From Mycolicibacterium brisbanense (GTDB taxonomy: Bacteria > Actinomycetota > Actinomycetes > Mycobacteriales > Mycobacteriaceae), in the NCBI RefSeq assembly GCF_001570425.1, contig NZ_BCSX01000024.1:124001-188000 (forward strand): 64,000 bases of DNA, written 5' to 3'. Shown piece after piece: positions 41,902-51,409 of this stretch (position 1 is the stretch's first letter; the number at the start of each line of letters is the position of its first letter). A model generated the notes under the pieces. The model searched no databases. It had not been told where the DNA came from and worked only from the letters and a program-made list of their open reading frames with translations. Made by a program: the position numbers and the translations under genes.

Positions 41902-43047
41902 ATGTCTGGCATGCGTGTGGGCCTTCTCGATCCGGCCGTCGCTTCCCGCCCCGCGGCGGACAGCTTCACCCGGGCCGGCTATCTGAGTGCCGTTGCCACC
42001 GGAATCGACTCCTTCTGGTTGCCTGACCATCTCAACAGTCTGTTTCCGCGGGCCCTGTGGCAGCCGAAGTACTGCGGCGGTGCGAAACTCCTGCCGTCCG
42101 TCGACGCCTATCTGGAACCGTGGACCATGTTGGGCAATCTCGCGGCGCGCAATCGGGTCGGCCGGCTGCGGCTGGGCGTCGGGGTCACCGACTCCGGCCG
42201 ACGCAATCCGGCGGTCACCGCGCAGGCCGCGGCGACGATGAACCTGCTCACGAGGGGGCGGTTCATCTTGGGCGTCGGCTCCGGTGAGCGTGAGGGCAAC
42301 GAGCCCTACGGGGTGGACTGGTCGAAGCCGGTCGCACGGTTCGAAGAGGCAATGGCCACCATCCGAGCCTTGTGGGATTCCAAAGGCGAACTCGTGAACC
42401 GGGATTCGCCGTTCTTCCCGTTGCGCAACGCGATCTTCGACCTACCGGCGTACCGCGGAAAGTGGCCGCCGATCTGGATCGCCGCGCACGGTCCGCGGAT
42501 GTTGCGGACAGTCGGACGCTACGCCGACGGCTACTTCCCCGCGTTTCCGCACACACCGCAGGAGTATGCGCAGCGCCTCGATGCGGTGCGGTCGGCGGCT
42601 TCGGATGCCGGTCGTGACCCGATGTCGATCACGCCTGCGGTGGCACTCTCGGTCTTCACGGCACCGACCCGAGCCGAAGTGGACGACGTGCTCGAATCCG
42701 AGATCGTGCGGGCCGGTGCGCTGCTCGCCTCCGATGAGTTCTTCGCGCGCCACGGTGCGCAGCATCCGTTGGGCGTCGGATTCGCTGGTGCACAGGATGT
42801 CCTGCCCCAGGAATGGGACGAGGAAACAGTGTTGTCCCACATCAAAGGCATCCCGACGGGTGTAATGCGCGAGATGGGACTGATCGGAACTCCGGCCGAG
42901 ATCATGGATCGGGCAGCGCAGTGGCGCGACAGCGGGGTTCGCTACATCGTCGTGCTCAACAGCACTGTTCTGCAGCCCAGCCTGCGCAAAGGGCTTGCGG
43001 CACAGCGTCTGTTCTACTCCGTCGTCCGCAAGCTCAAGAAACTCTAG
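41902..43047 (+). CDS. LLM-class F420-dependent oxidoreductase, copy 1
   Basis: 381 aa. Luciferase-like TIM barrel with F420-binding context: GLLDPAVASRPAADSFTRAGYLSAVATGIDSFWLPDHLN, RLRLGVGVTDSGRRNPAVTAQAAATMNLL and FILGVGSGEREGNEPYGVDWSKPVARFEEAMATIRALW. Sequence style is that of the phthiodiolone ketoreductase (Rv2951c) group. M. smegmatis-type species lack phthiocerol dimycocerosates, so the substrate must differ. It is followed 10 bases later by a nearly identical paralogue. Confidence 0.85.
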   Translation: MSGMRVGLLDPAVASRPAADSFTRAGYLSAVATGIDSFWLPDHLNSLFPRALWQPKYCGGAKLLPSVDAYLEPWTMLGNLAARNRVGRLRLGVGVTDSGRRNPAVTAQAAATMNLLTRGRFILGVGSGEREGNEPYGVDWSKPVARFEEAMATIRALWDSKGELVNRDSPFFPLRNAIFDLPAYRGKWPPIWIAAHGPRMLRTVGRYADGYFPAFPHTPQEYAQRLDAVRSAASDAGRDPMSITPAVALSVFTAPTRAEVDDVLESEIVRAGALLASDEFFARHGAQHPLGVGFAGAQDVLPQEWDEETVLSHIKGIPTGVMREMGLIGTPAEIMDRAAQWRDSGVRYIVVLNSTVLQPSLRKGLAAQRLFYSVVRKLKKL

Positions 43048-43057
43048 GAGTCGCCCC

Positions 43058-44203
43058 ATGTCTGGATTTCGCGTCGGCATCATGGATCCGGCGATCGCCT
43101 CGCGGCCTCGCGCGGACTCGTTCACCCGGGCCAACTACCTCAGCGCGGTCGCGTGTGGTGTCGACTCCGTGTGGGTGCCCGATCATCTGAATGCGTTGTT
43201 TCCCAGGACACTGTGGCAGCCGAAGTTTGCCGCAGGCGCAAAGATGTTGCCGTCGGCGGACGCCTACCTGGAGCCGTGGACCATGCTGGGCAATCTCGCG
43301 GCGCGCAACCGGATGGCCCGCCTGCGGCTGGGCGTCTCCGTGACCGACACCGGGCGGCGCAACCCGGCGGTCACCGCGCAGGCCGCCGCGACGATGAACC
43401 TGCTCACCCGAGGCCGCTTCATCCTGGGTATCGGCACCGGTGAGCGCGAGGGCAACGAGCCTTACGGCGTGGAGTGGTCGAAGCCGGTGGCGCGCTTCGA
43501 AGAGGCGATGGCCACCATTCGTGCCTTGTGGGATTCCAAAGGTGAACTGGTGAACCGGGATTCGCCGTACTTTCCGCTGCGCAACGCGATCTTCGACCTG
43601 CCTGCGTATCGGGGCACATGGCCGCCGATCTGGATCGCCGCCCACGGACCCCGCATGCTACGAGCGGTGGGGCGTTACGCCGACGGCTACTTCCCGGCGT
43701 TCCCGCACACCCCGGAGGAATATGCCCAGCGCCTGGATGCTCTGCGGTCTGCGGCATCGGATGCCGGACGTGACCCGATGGCGATCACGCCTGCGCTGTG
43801 GGTCATGATCGTGCCGGGGCGCAACCAGGACGATGTCGACGAGGCCCTGGACTCGGAGGTCACCAGGGCCGGTGCGCTGCTCGCGTCTGACGAGTACTTC
43901 GCGCGGCACGGAGCCGAACATCCGTTGGGTGTCGGTTTCAGTGGCGCGCAAGACATCCTGCCGCAGGATTGGGACGAGCAGACCGCGCTGTCCTACATCA
44001 AGAAGGTGCCGATGTCGGTGCTGCGCGATATGTACGTGTGCGGGACGACCGACGAGATCGTCGACCGCGCGATGCAGTGGCGTAACGCCGGAGTGCGCTA
44101 CCTGGTGGTTGCCAATATCGGTCCGCTGCAACGCAATCTGCGTAAGGGGCTGCTGTCGACCGTCTTGTTCGCTCAGGCGGTCCGCAAGCTCAAGAAGTTG
44201 TAA
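43058..44203 (+). CDS. LLM-class F420-dependent oxidoreductase, copy 2
   Basis: 381 aa from ATG 43058, 10 bases after copy 1 and with the same length. Residues up to about 230 are almost identical to copy 1, while the last 130 residues, including loops near the substrate side (DEALDSEVTRAGALLASDEYFARHGAEHP, RDMYVCGTTDEIVDRAMQW), differ more. This is a recent tandem duplication, possibly with altered substrate. Ends in RKLKKL, as copy 1 does. Confidence 0.85.
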   Translation: MSGFRVGIMDPAIASRPRADSFTRANYLSAVACGVDSVWVPDHLNALFPRTLWQPKFAAGAKMLPSADAYLEPWTMLGNLAARNRMARLRLGVSVTDTGRRNPAVTAQAAATMNLLTRGRFILGIGTGEREGNEPYGVEWSKPVARFEEAMATIRALWDSKGELVNRDSPYFPLRNAIFDLPAYRGTWPPIWIAAHGPRMLRAVGRYADGYFPAFPHTPEEYAQRLDALRSAASDAGRDPMAITPALWVMIVPGRNQDDVDEALDSEVTRAGALLASDEYFARHGAEHPLGVGFSGAQDILPQDWDEQTALSYIKKVPMSVLRDMYVCGTTDEIVDRAMQWRNAGVRYLVVANIGPLQRNLRKGLLSTVLFAQAVRKLKKL

Positions 44204-44320
44204 TCAGACCCGTCACGCCGGCACCTGACGGCGTCGGGCGGTCATGGCGCCCCAAGTCATGTCCTGATCTGTGGGGTGCATGGCATAGACGACACGGCCG
44301 ACATCGCCAAGACTGAAGTC

Positions 44321-45289
44321 ATGACGCGATCGGTGGTGATCCTCGGCTACGCCGGCGTACAAGCGCTCGACTTGGTCGGACCGTTCGACGTGTTCACCGG
44401 CGCCACCTTGCACCTGGCCAGTCAGGGGCGCACCGACGAGGGCTACACCGCCGCGCTGGTGTCGATCGACGGTCAGCCCGTCGCGACGCTGACCGGCCTG
44501 GAATTCGTCGCACAACCACCGCCGGACCCGAACTTGCCGATCGACACCATCGTCATCCCGGGCGGTGTCGGCGCCGACGCCGCCCGCGCCAACCCGGCCG
44601 TCATCGACTGGATCAGAACCGCGGCGCCGCACGCCCGCCGCGTCGTGACGGTGTGCACCGGCGCGTTCATCGCCGCCCAGGCCGGGTTGCTCGACGGATG
44701 CCCGGCCACCACCCACTGGGCCTCGGCCGGTCGCTTGGCGGAGGAGTTCCCCGCGGTGGCAGTCGATCCCGAGCCGATCTTCGTCCGCAGCTCCGACCGC
44801 GTCTGGACGGCGGCGGGCGTCACCTCGGGCATCGACCTGGCGCTCAAACTGGTCGAGGACGACTTCGGCACCGACGTCGCCCAGACCGTCGCCCGCTGGC
44901 TGGTGCTGTACTTGCGACGTCCGGGCGGGCAGACGCAGTTCGCCGCGCCGGTGTGGATGCCCCGGGCCAAACGCGAACCCATCCGCGATGTCCAGGAGGC
45001 CATCGAGGCCCAGCCCGGTGGCGCGCACAGCGTCGCCGAACTCGCGCGCCGCGCCGCCATGAGCCCACGCCACTTCACCCGGGTGTTCACCGATGAGGTC
45101 GGTGAGGCGCCGGGTGCCTACGTCGAGCGCATCCGCACCGATGCCGCGCGTCGTCAGCTCGAGGAGACCGACGACACCGTGACCGCCATCGCGATGCGCT
45201 GCGGGTTCGGCACCGCGGAAACCATGCGGCGCAATTTCGTTCGGCGGATCGGCATTTCACCCGACCAATACCGAAAAACCTTCGCCTGA
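44321..45289 (+). CDS. GlxA-family transcriptional regulator (DJ-1/PfpI plus AraC domains)
   Basis: 322 aa from ATG 44321. N-terminal DJ-1/PfpI-like domain (SVVILGYAGVQALDLVGPFDVF, VIPGGVGADAARA, the nucleophile-elbow VTVCTGAFIAAQAGLLDG) and C-terminal double HTH of the AraC type (SVAELARRAAMSPRHFTRVFTDEVGEAPGAYVERIRTDAARRQL and TVTAIAMRCGFGTAETMRRNF). It is followed 11 bases later by a stand-alone DJ-1/PfpI protein, which it probably controls. The inducer is unknown. Confidence 0.87.
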   Translation: MTRSVVILGYAGVQALDLVGPFDVFTGATLHLASQGRTDEGYTAALVSIDGQPVATLTGLEFVAQPPPDPNLPIDTIVIPGGVGADAARANPAVIDWIRTAAPHARRVVTVCTGAFIAAQAGLLDGCPATTHWASAGRLAEEFPAVAVDPEPIFVRSSDRVWTAAGVTSGIDLALKLVEDDFGTDVAQTVARWLVLYLRRPGGQTQFAAPVWMPRAKREPIRDVQEAIEAQPGGAHSVAELARRAAMSPRHFTRVFTDEVGEAPGAYVERIRTDAARRQLEETDDTVTAIAMRCGFGTAETMRRNFVRRIGISPDQYRKTFA

Positions 45290-45300
45290 AAAGAGGAAAC

Positions 45301-46014
45301 ATGCAGATCGCCATCGTCCTGTACCCCGGATTCACCGCGCTCGACTTCATCGGGCCCTACGAGATCCTGCACTACCTGCCCGACGCAGAGGTTCGGTTCG
45401 TATGGCACGAGCCCGGCCCGATCACCGCGGACTCCGGCGTGCTCGTCATCGGCGCCACGCACTCGTTCGACGAAACCCCTTCTCCGGACCTCATTCTGGT
45501 GCCCGGCGGACCGACGACCATCGAGCACACCCGCGACGAGAAGCTCATTGCATGGCTGCGTCAGGCCCATGAGACCGCGAGCTGGACGACGTCGGTGTGC
45601 TCGGGTTCGGTGCTGCTGGCCGCCGCGGGCATCCTGCGTGACCGCCGTGCGACATCGCACTGGATGGCATTGCCGGTCCTGAAGACCCTCGGCGTGACGC
45701 CGGTCTCCGATGAGCGGATCGTCAACGCAGGCGATCAGATCGTGACCGCCGCGGGCGTCTCGGCGGGAATCGACCTGGCGATGTGGCTGGCCGGCCAGAT
45801 CGCGGGCGAAGCCAAGGCCAAGGCCATCCAGCTGGGCATCGAGTACGACCCGCAGCCGCCGTTCGATTCCGGTCACATGTCCAAGGCGTCCGCAGCGACC
45901 AAAGCGGCCGCGACGGCCATGCTGTCGAAGGACGCGATGAAGCCCGCCGCACTCAAGGCGACCACGCTGCTGCTGTGGGACCGCGCACTCGACGCCGTGC
46001 GCGCCCGCCGCTGA
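45301..46014 (+). CDS. DJ-1/PfpI-family protein, isonitrile-hydratase-like
   Basis: 237 aa. Opening IAIVLYPGFTALDFIGPYEIL, glutamate-elbow area LILVPGGPTTI, catalytic Cys100 in TTSVCSGSVLLAAAG, then WMALPVLKTLGVTPVSDERIV and GVSAGIDLAMWLAGQIAGE. The combination resembles isonitrile (isocyanide) hydratases of the DJ-1 superfamily. The C-terminal 45 residues are an Ala/Lys-rich helix tail. Cotranscribed with the GlxA-type regulator, so it is likely induced by its substrate. Confidence 0.8.
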   Translation: MQIAIVLYPGFTALDFIGPYEILHYLPDAEVRFVWHEPGPITADSGVLVIGATHSFDETPSPDLILVPGGPTTIEHTRDEKLIAWLRQAHETASWTTSVCSGSVLLAAAGILRDRRATSHWMALPVLKTLGVTPVSDERIVNAGDQIVTAAGVSAGIDLAMWLAGQIAGEAKAKAIQLGIEYDPQPPFDSGHMSKASAATKAAATAMLSKDAMKPAALKATTLLLWDRALDAVRARR

Positions 46015-46048
46015 ATCCACAGCCGCGTCGGGCAGTAATGTCGGCCGG

Positions 46049-46837
46049 GTGAACCTGGCTTACGACGAACGAGGCAAAGGTGAGCCGGTGCTCTTCATCG
46101 CGGGCCGCGGTGGCGCCGGCCGCACCTGGCATCTACACCAGGTGCCGGAGTTCCAGCGTGCAGGCTATCGCTGCATCACCTTCGACAACCGCGGCATCGG
46201 CGCCACGGAGAACGCGGAGGGATTCGATACCGCCCAGATGGTGGCCGACACCGCGGAGCTGATCGAGAAGCTCGACGCGGCGCCGGTACGCATCGTCGGC
46301 GTATCGATGGGATCGTTCATCGCGCAGGAACTGATGCTGGCCCGCCCCGAGCTGGTGCACTCGGCCGTCCTGCTGGCCACCCGTGGTCGCCACGATCGCG
46401 CGCGCGACTTCTTCCGGGAGGCCGAACGCGACCTGGATCGTTCCGGTGTGCAGCTGCCGCCGACGTTCGACGCGAAAGTCCGCATGCTGGAAAGCTTTTC
46501 GCCGAAGACGCTCAACAACGACGTATCGGCACGGGACTGGAGCGAGATGTTCACCATGTGGCCCACCAAGCCGACGCCCGGCTTGCGCGCCCAACTCGAC
46601 GTCGGCCCCGACGGCAACCGGTTGCCCGCCTACGCAGCCATTCGCACCCCGGTGCTCGTCGTCGGGTTCGCCGACGATGTGGTGTTGCCGCCCCACCTCG
46701 GGCAGGAGGTGGCCCAGGCCATCCCGAACGCGCGGTACCTGGAGATTCCCGACACCGGCCACCTGGGCTTCATCGAGAAACCGCAGGAAGTCAACGCCGC
46801 GATCCTCAATTTCTTCGCCGAATCGCGAGCCCAATAG
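46049..46837 (+). CDS. bpoC: Alpha/beta hydrolase BpoC (candidate MenH)
   Basis: 262 aa from GTG 46049. Alpha/beta hydrolase with nucleophile Ser in IVGVSMGSFIAQEL, acid in VVGFADDVVLPP and His in IPDTGHLGFIEKP; the oxyanion strand is PVLFIAGRGGAGR. Annotated in M. tuberculosis as a peroxidase-like BpoC (Rv0554). It stands between menC and menD, 3 bases before the menD start, so it may be the SHCHC synthase MenH, which is otherwise absent here. Haloperoxidase activity is unlikely to be its main role. The assignment is from position and fold. Confidence 0.8.
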   Translation: MNLAYDERGKGEPVLFIAGRGGAGRTWHLHQVPEFQRAGYRCITFDNRGIGATENAEGFDTAQMVADTAELIEKLDAAPVRIVGVSMGSFIAQELMLARPELVHSAVLLATRGRHDRARDFFREAERDLDRSGVQLPPTFDAKVRMLESFSPKTLNNDVSARDWSEMFTMWPTKPTPGLRAQLDVGPDGNRLPAYAAIRTPVLVVGFADDVVLPPHLGQEVAQAIPNARYLEIPDTGHLGFIEKPQEVNAAILNFFAESRAQ

Positions 46838-46840
46838 GCT

Positions 46841-48505
46841 GTGGTGGTGAACCCATCGACGGCACAGGCCCGTGTCGTCGTCGACGAACTCATTCGCGGC
46901 GGCGTCCGCGATGTCGTGCTGTGTCCCGGATCACGCAACGCTCCGCTGGCATTCGCGCTGTCCGACGCCGATCGAGCAGGCCGGATTCGCTTGCACGTGC
47001 GTATCGATGAACGGACTGCCGGCTACCTGGCGATCGGCCTGGCCTGCGGTGCCGAGGGCCCGCGGCGCGCCCCGGTCTGTGTGGCGATGACCTCCGGCAC
47101 CGCGGTGGCCAATCTCGGCCCCGCGGTGGTCGAGGCCAATTACGCGCGGGTTCCGCTGATCGTGCTGAGTGCCAACCGGCCCTACGAGCTGCTCGGAACA
47201 GGCGCCAACCAGACCTTCGAACAGCTCGGCTACTTCGGCACCCAGGTGCGGGCCAACATCAGCCTCGGGCTCGCTCCCGACCTCAGCGGCGGCGCGCACG
47301 GCGAGATGGATGCCCTCAACGCCCAGTGGCGCTCGGCGACGTGCCGGGTGATCGCGGCCGCCACCGGTTCGCGTACCGCCAACGCCGGCCCGGTGCAGTT
47401 CGACATCCCGCTGCGGGAACCGCTGGTTCCCGACGACGCGGCGGGCACGCCGGCCGTGTTTCCTGACGGCAGGCCCGGTGGTAAGCCGTGGACCTTCACC
47501 CCGCCGGTCACGTTCGATCAGCCGTTGGACATCGACCTGACGCCGGACACCGTGGTGATCGCCGGACACGGCGCGGGTGTGCATCCGAACCTGGCGGAGC
47601 TGCCGACGGTCGCCGAGCCGACCGCGCCGCCTGCCGCCAACCCGCTGCACCCACTGGCGTTGCGGCTGGTGCATCCTCAGCAGGTCATCATGCTGGGCAG
47701 GCCCACCCTGCACCGCCCGGTGTCGTCGCTGCTGGCGGACCCGTCGGTGCCGGTCTATGCCTTGACGACGGGCCCGCGCTGGCCTGACGTGTCGGGCAAC
47801 TCGCAGGCCACCGGCACCCGCGCGGTCACCTCCGGCACCCCGCACGCTGCCTGGCTGCGCCGCTGCGCCGAGGTGAACCGGCACGCGGTGGCTGCGGTGC
47901 GCGACCAGCTCAAGGCGCATCCGCTGACCACCGGCCTGCACGTCGCGGCGGCGGTGGCCGCTGCGGTACGTCCCGGCGACCAGCTCGTGCTCGGCGCATC
48001 GAACCCCGTGCGGGACGCTGCTCTGGTGGCGCTGGACGCCACAGGGGTGAAGGTGCAGTCGAACCGCGGCGTGGCCGGCATCGACGGCACGGTGTCGACG
48101 GCCGTCGGCGCAGCCCTGGCCCACGAGCGCGTCGGCCGGACGATCGCGCTGATGGGCGATCTGACCTTCGTGCACGACAGCTCGGGGCTCCTCATCGGCC
48201 CGACCGAGCCGACGCCGCGCGAGCTGACCATCGTGGTCTCCAACGACAACGGCGGAGGCATCTTCGAGCTGCTCGAACAGGGCGACCCTCGGTTCTCCGA
48301 CGTGTCATCCCGGGTCTTCGGCACGCCGCACGACGTCGACGTCGGTGCCTTGTGCCGCGCCTATCACGTCGAACACCGCCAGATCGAGGTCGACGGGCTG
48401 GGCGACGCGCTGGCCGAACCCGGCGGCACCATGCGGGTACTGGAGGTGAAGGCCGACCGGTCCTCGTTGCGCGCGCTGCACGCGTCCATCAAGGCAGCGT
48501 TGTGA
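46841..48505 (+). CDS. menD: SEPHCHC synthase MenD
   Basis: 554 aa; GTG 46841, 46844 or 46847 could start it. Thiamine diphosphate enzyme that adds succinic semialdehyde (from 2-oxoglutarate) to isochorismate. N-terminal Pyr domain [16 protein letters not shown] (with the conserved SRNAP) and [11 protein letters not shown] with Arg, ThDP contact [17 protein letters not shown], and C-terminal PP domain [14 protein letters not shown] with the metal motif ending in [14 protein letters not shown]. Nearest to MenC, MenH candidate and MenB in function; first committed menaquinone step. Confidence 0.94.
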   Translation: MVVNPSTAQARVVVDELIRGGVRDVVLCPGSRNAPLAFALSDADRAGRIRLHVRIDERTAGYLAIGLACGAEGPRRAPVCVAMTSGTAVANLGPAVVEANYARVPLIVLSANRPYELLGTGANQTFEQLGYFGTQVRANISLGLAPDLSGGAHGEMDALNAQWRSATCRVIAAATGSRTANAGPVQFDIPLREPLVPDDAAGTPAVFPDGRPGGKPWTFTPPVTFDQPLDIDLTPDTVVIAGHGAGVHPNLAELPTVAEPTAPPAANPLHPLALRLVHPQQVIMLGRPTLHRPVSSLLADPSVPVYALTTGPRWPDVSGNSQATGTRAVTSGTPHAAWLRRCAEVNRHAVAAVRDQLKAHPLTTGLHVAAAVAAAVRPGDQLVLGASNPVRDAALVALDATGVKVQSNRGVAGIDGTVSTAVGAALAHERVGRTIALMGDLTFVHDSSGLLIGPTEPTPRELTIVVSNDNGGGIFELLEQGDPRFSDVSSRVFGTPHDVDVGALCRAYHVEHRQIEVDGLGDALAEPGGTMRVLEVKADRSSLRALHASIKAAL

Positions 48506-49056
48506 GAGTGCGCGTGGATGCGGCCGTGCACCGGCTGCGTGCGTGGGCGCAAGCTCTGCTGCCGCGGCTCTCGGGCGAGGGCTGCGAGACCCGCGCGCAA
48601 CGTGTCATCCGCCGCGTCCGCATCGGGGTGGTGATCGTCGCGTGCCTGGTGACCCTGCAATCGGTGCTGCTGGTGCTCGGCGCCTGGCGCAACGACCGCC
48701 AGATCGAGCGGCACATGGGAGTGGCCGCCGCCGAGGTGCTCAGCGCGGGGCCGCGGCGCTCGACCATCGAGTTCGTCACGCCCGATCGGGTCACCTACAG
48801 ACCCGAGCTCGGCGTGCTCTACCCCTCCGAGCTCGACACCGGCATGCGGATCTACGTCGAATACGACAAGAACGACCCCGACCTGGTGCGGGTGCGCGAC
48901 CGCAACGCGTCGTTGGCGATCATCCCGGCCGGGTCCATCGCGGTGGTGGGCTGGCTGGTGGCCGGCGCGGCGCTGGCCGGGCTGGCGGTGCTGCAGAAAC
49001 GGTTCGACCGCCGTCAGATCGCAGACAAGAGCTTGGCCAGCCAGTCGTTGTCGTAG
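48502..49056 (+). CDS. DUF3592 transmembrane protein (Rv0556-type)
   Basis: 184 aa from GTG 48502, overlapping the menD stop (TGTGA). Two membrane segments at about residues 40-60 and 148-168 enclose an extracytoplasmic DUF3592-like domain ([42 protein letters not shown]). It is translationally coupled to menD, as Rv0556 is in M. tuberculosis. Function unknown. The last 43 bases overlap the convergent DsbA-like gene. Confidence 0.78.
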   Translation: MRVRVDAAVHRLRAWAQALLPRLSGEGCETRAQRVIRRVRIGVVIVACLVTLQSVLLVLGAWRNDRQIERHMGVAAAEVLSAGPRRSTIEFVTPDRVTYRPELGVLYPSELDTGMRIYVEYDKNDPDLVRVRDRNASLAIIPAGSIAVVGWLVAGAALAGLAVLQKRFDRRQIADKSLASQSLS

Positions 49057-49685
49057 ATGTCGATGATCTTGTCGTTCTTCAGGTCGTAGACCGTCGGAGT
49101 GCCGATGGTGTCCTGGATCTCGCTGAGGAATTCGACGTTCTGGTCTGCCATCTCGCCGGTGTCGACTCCGGGCTCACCCGCGGCGATCTTGGCGACATGC
49201 TCCGACCCGACTCCGCTCTCCCGCGCCATGTCGGCCAGCTCCTGATCGCTCGGTGCCTGGGCGCCGGGCTTCTGGTGGCTCCACAGGACCTCGACGTAGC
49301 GCTGGAAGTGCACGCCGCCGGTGCCTGGGCCTGCCGCGAGGAACAGGGCATTACTGACCCGCGCCGAGTAGTCGTGGCCGTCGACGTCGAGGAACGTCAT
49401 CGGGCGATAGGTGACGGCGAGCTCGCCGAGGTTGATGTAGCTGCTGATCTCGTCGCCGAAGTCGTGCTGCAGCTGAGCGCAGTGCGGGCACTGGGGCTCG
49501 GTGAAGATCTCGATCTGCAGCGGCGCATCGGTGAACCCCACCTGAATGCCCGAGCCGTCCTTGGTGATCTCGGTCGGCGGCCCATTGGGGTCGGGTGCCG
49601 CGACGCCGGAGACCACCTGAGTGCAGCCCGCGGTGGTCAGTGCCAGGCTCATGGCCAGCGCGCCGAGCAACCGCGTGATTCGCAT
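49014..49685 (-). CDS. Thioredoxin-fold (DsbA-like) lipoprotein
   Basis: 223 aa from ATG 49685. Lipobox LTTAGC at about residue 21. The mature part is a DsbA/thioredoxin fold: IEIFTEPQCPHCAQLQHDF with active-site CPHC, a helical insert (ALFLAAGPGTGGVHFQRYVEVLWSHQKPGAQ) and the cis-Pro strand GTPTVYDLKNDKI. It is anchored on the outer face of the plasma membrane and likely makes or shuffles disulfides in exported proteins. It converges on the DUF3592 gene with a 43-bp overlap. Confidence 0.85.
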   Translation of the reverse strand: MRITRLLGALAMSLALTTAGCTQVVSGVAAPDPNGPPTEITKDGSGIQVGFTDAPLQIEIFTEPQCPHCAQLQHDFGDEISSYINLGELAVTYRPMTFLDVDGHDYSARVSNALFLAAGPGTGGVHFQRYVEVLWSHQKPGAQAPSDQELADMARESGVGSEHVAKIAAGEPGVDTGEMADQNVEFLSEIQDTIGTPTVYDLKNDKIIDIYDNDWLAKLLSAI

Positions 49686-49792
49686 GCCAACTGAGCGTAG
49701 TCCCAGGATGACGCGAGCGCGCAGGTCAGGTTTTTGCGTGTCGTATCCCCGTCGGCAACCTTTCCGACAGGTGCCGCTGCGACGATCGTGAC

Positions 49793-50932
49793 GTGCGCGT
49801 GGCAATCGTTGCAGAGTCCTTCCTCCCGAATGTCAACGGCGTCACCAACTCCGTGCTTCGGGTGATCGAGCATCTCCGCCGTACCGGCCATGAGGTGCTC
49901 GTCATCGCTCCGGACACCCCGCGCCGGCAACCGCCGGCCGACCGGGTCTACGACGGTATCCGGGTGCATCGGGTGCCGTCGCACATGTTCCCGAAAGTGA
50001 CCTCGCTGCCCCTTGGCGTGCCGCGGCCCCGGATGGTGAGCGTGCTGCGCGGGTTCGCGCCCGACGTCGTGCACCTCGCCTCACCGGCCCTGCTCGGCTG
50101 GGGCGGCGTGCATGCCGCCCGGTACCTGGGTGTGCCGACGGTCGCGGTGTTCCAGACCGACGTCGCCGGTTTCGCCGAGAGCTACGGGGTCGGCGTGCTG
50201 TCGCGGGTGTCGTGGGCGTGGACGCGTCGGCTGCACGCCAAGGCCGACCGCACGCTCGCCCCCTCGACCTCCGCAATCGAAAACCTTGAAGCCCATGGCA
50301 TTCCACGGGTTTACAAGTGGGCCCGCGGGGTTGATATCACCGGGTTCGCGCCGTCGGCGCGTGACGATGCGCTGCGGGCGTCGTGGTCGCCGGATGGCCG
50401 CCCGGTGGTCGGATTCGTCGGCCGGCTGGCACCGGAAAAGCATGTGGAACGGCTGGACGCCATCGCTGCGCGCGATGACCTGCAGCTCGTGATCGTCGGC
50501 GACGGGATCGACCGCTTGAAGCTCCAAACAGTGCTTCCCTCAGCGATTTTCACCGGTGAACTGCGCGGTGAGGCGTTGGCCGCGGCGTATGCCAGCATGG
50601 ACGTGTTCGTCCACCCCGGTGAGCATGAGACGTTCTGCCAGGCCGTTCAGGAGGCGATGGCATCTGGGCTTCCGGTGATCGCCCCTGACGCCGGTGGACC
50701 GCGAGATCTGGTGGCGCCGTATCGAACTGGTCTGTTGCTCGGAGTCGATGAGTTCACCGCCGCGCTGCCTGCCGCGGTCGATCATCTGATCGCCGAACGG
50801 GCGCGGTATTCGGTGGCGGCGCGGCGCAGTGTGCTGGGCCGTACCTGGCCGGCGATCTGCGATGAACTGCTCGGGCACTACGAGGCTGTGCAGCCGGGCG
50901 CCGATGTGACGCTGCGCCGGCATGCCGGATGA
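49793..50932 (+). CDS. mgtA: GDP-mannose-dependent alpha-mannosyltransferase MgtA (PimB-like)
   Basis: 379 aa from GTG 49793. GT4 family, GT-B fold. N-terminal acceptor domain [22 protein letters not shown], donor-site [16 protein letters not shown] and the E-x7-E motif in [29 protein letters not shown]. Rv0557 (MgtA, earlier PimB) adds mannose to glucuronosyl-diacylglycerol in mycobacterial glycolipid synthesis at the inner membrane face. Placed between menD and the magnesium cluster; here mgtA names the mannosyltransferase, not the Mg ATPase. Confidence 0.9.
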   Translation: MRVAIVAESFLPNVNGVTNSVLRVIEHLRRTGHEVLVIAPDTPRRQPPADRVYDGIRVHRVPSHMFPKVTSLPLGVPRPRMVSVLRGFAPDVVHLASPALLGWGGVHAARYLGVPTVAVFQTDVAGFAESYGVGVLSRVSWAWTRRLHAKADRTLAPSTSAIENLEAHGIPRVYKWARGVDITGFAPSARDDALRASWSPDGRPVVGFVGRLAPEKHVERLDAIAARDDLQLVIVGDGIDRLKLQTVLPSAIFTGELRGEALAAAYASMDVFVHPGEHETFCQAVQEAMASGLPVIAPDAGGPRDLVAPYRTGLLLGVDEFTAALPAAVDHLIAERARYSVAARRSVLGRTWPAICDELLGHYEAVQPGADVTLRRHAG

Positions 50933-50941
50933 GTTGCTCCG

Positions 50942-51295
50942 CTACGCGTGGCGGGCGGTGTCGGACGCGCGCAGGGTGGGCTGAGCGGCGCTGAGCGCCA
51001 CGCGAATCACCGCGAGGGCATTGTCGTCGGTGGCGACGTACACCTGCCGCTTGCCGTGGCGCTGGGCACGGACCAAGCCGGCGAGCTTGAGCTTGCCGAG
51101 GTGATGGCTGACCGTGGCGATGCTCTGGCCGGTCTTCTCGGCCAGCGTCCCGACGTCCTGCTCACCGCTGTCGAGCAGCCACAGGATGTGCAGCCGGACG
51201 GTGGCCGACAGCAGACCGAAGAGCGAAGCGGTGTCCTGAAGCACCCGGGGCGACACAGGGTCGGCCGGGTCGGGCGCGGTGGTGGGGGCGGGCAC
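50942..51295 (-). CDS. ArsR-family winged-helix regulator
   Basis: 117 aa. Winged helix: LFGLLSATVRLHILWLLDSGEQDVGTLAEKTGQSIATVSHHLGKLKLAGLVRAQRHGKRQVYVAT. There are no cysteines, and the alpha5 His/Asp metal site of SmtB/CzrA (DxHx10H) is not present, so metal sensing, if any, uses another site. It is divergent from mgtC-like and the Mg P-type ATPase genes, with an 18-bp palindrome between them. It probably represses the pair; the inducer is unknown, with magnesium availability a guess from context. Confidence 0.85.
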   Translation of the reverse strand: MPAPTTAPDPADPVSPRVLQDTASLFGLLSATVRLHILWLLDSGEQDVGTLAEKTGQSIATVSHHLGKLKLAGLVRAQRHGKRQVYVATDDNALAVIRVALSAAQPTLRASDTARHA

Positions 51296-51337
51296 GGAAC
51301 TCCTCTCGATGTCCCTGACCTAGACTGTCTCATACTC

Positions 51338-51355
51338 AACACTTGTGCAAGTGTT
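51338..51355. promoter_or_regulatory. ArsR-type palindromic operator
   Basis: AACACTTG-TG-CAAGTGTT, perfect 8-bp arms with a TG spacer, inside the wider imperfect 12-2-12 shape seen in SmtB/ArsR operators (ATACTCAACACTTG and CAAGTGTTTGAAT). It sits between the ArsR gene (start 51295) and the MgtC-like gene (start 51410). Confidence 0.7.
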
Positions 51356-51409
51356 TGAATTTCCTGGTTGACTGCTGTTGCCCCACCTTCTGGTCGAAAG
51401 GAGTGTGCG

